Origin: Leptolyngbya sp. SIO4C5
GTDB taxonomy: Bacteria > Cyanobacteriota > Cyanobacteriia > Phormidesmidales > Phormidesmidaceae
Assembly: GCA_010671965.1 (NCBI GenBank)
Contig: JAAHIC010000307.1
Location: 1 to 5,967 of the forward strand
Length of the DNA stretch: 5,967 nt
Direction of reading: 5' to 3'
Shown: positions 5,855 to 5,967 of the stretch, piece after piece
How positions within the stretch are numbered: the stretch's first letter is position 1
Layout of the letters: each line of letters starts with the position of its first letter
The notes under the pieces: generated by a model
Told to the model about the DNA's origin: nothing
The model's input: only the letters and a program-made list of their open reading frames with translations
The model's database searches: none
Made by a program: the position numbers and the translations under genes

Positions 5855-5966
5855 AACGGCTCAGCCACCACCACAAAGCCCCTGCCGCCAGAGCCAGCAA
5901 AATCAGCACTGAGAGGGCGCTGAGCCAAGACTTTTGCGATGAGGCTTCATTATCTGAAACCTTTAG
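5787..5966 (-). CDS. C-terminal part of an unrecognised protein with a membrane helix, cut by the window edge
   Basis: A minus-strand frame enters from the right edge and stays open for 59 residues to a TAG at 5789-5787. It reads KVSDNEASSQKSW and then a strongly hydrophobic stretch, LSALSVLILLALAAGALWWW, followed by LSR and a polar 22-residue tail. The hydrophobic run with the W-rich, basic end looks like a genuine C-terminal membrane anchor and is unlikely by chance. The last 68 bases overlap the 3' end of the phosphatase gene tail to tail. The N-terminal part lies outside the window, so no function can be given. Confidence 0.45.
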   Translation of the reverse strand, partial: LKVSDNEASSQKSWLSALSVLILLALAAGALWWWLSRSSLQPLDRPHPGFDLSRHRAVP

Positions 5967-5967
5967 A

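Overview
The window looks like chromosomal DNA from a beta-cyanobacterium, probably a filamentous or Leptolyngbya-like lineage, although the genus cannot be fixed from sequence alone. Two lines of evidence support this. The cyanobacterial octamer GCGATCGC (HIP1) occurs 12 times in under 6 kb, and a carboxysome shell protein of the CcmK family is encoded at 2196-2534.

Layout from left to right. Positions 1-522 hold no intact gene. On the minus strand at 55-285 is a decayed toxin-antitoxin type antitoxin with an in-frame TAG and probably a frameshifted tail. Further minus-strand coding-like scraps follow up to about 531. A complete inosine-uridine type nucleoside hydrolase runs on the plus strand at 523-1455. 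Next comes a compact plus-strand pair: an uncharacterised 195-residue protein (1577-2164) and, 31 bases later, a CcmK3-like shell protein (2196-2534). A perfect 11-bp palindrome (2538-2577) fills the short space before the convergent minus-strand operon of an NfeD-like membrane protein (3576-3998) and a stomatin/SPFH protein (2583-3560). A divergent intergenic region (3999-4180) leads to a 557-residue plus-strand protein (4181-5854) with a degenerate kinase-like N-terminal half and an intact PP2C phosphatase domain. The window ends inside a probable minus-strand gene with a C-terminal membrane helix (5787 to the edge), whose end overlaps the phosphatase gene.

How the genes work together. The NfeD-like and stomatin genes form a classic pair expected to act together in the membrane. 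The 195-residue gene and the ccmK gene are probably co-transcribed, which makes the former a candidate carboxysome-associated factor by context only. The ccmK gene has CcmK3-like pore residues but no ccmK4 beside it. The phosphatase likely works in Ser/Thr phosphorylation signalling, with its pseudokinase half as a candidate sensing or docking module. The nucleoside hydrolase is a purine/pyrimidine salvage enzyme with no evident functional link to its neighbours.

The most interesting items are the pseudokinase-PP2C fusion, the solitary CcmK3-like gene with its unknown partner, and the antitoxin relic. No wholly new multi-gene system is evident.
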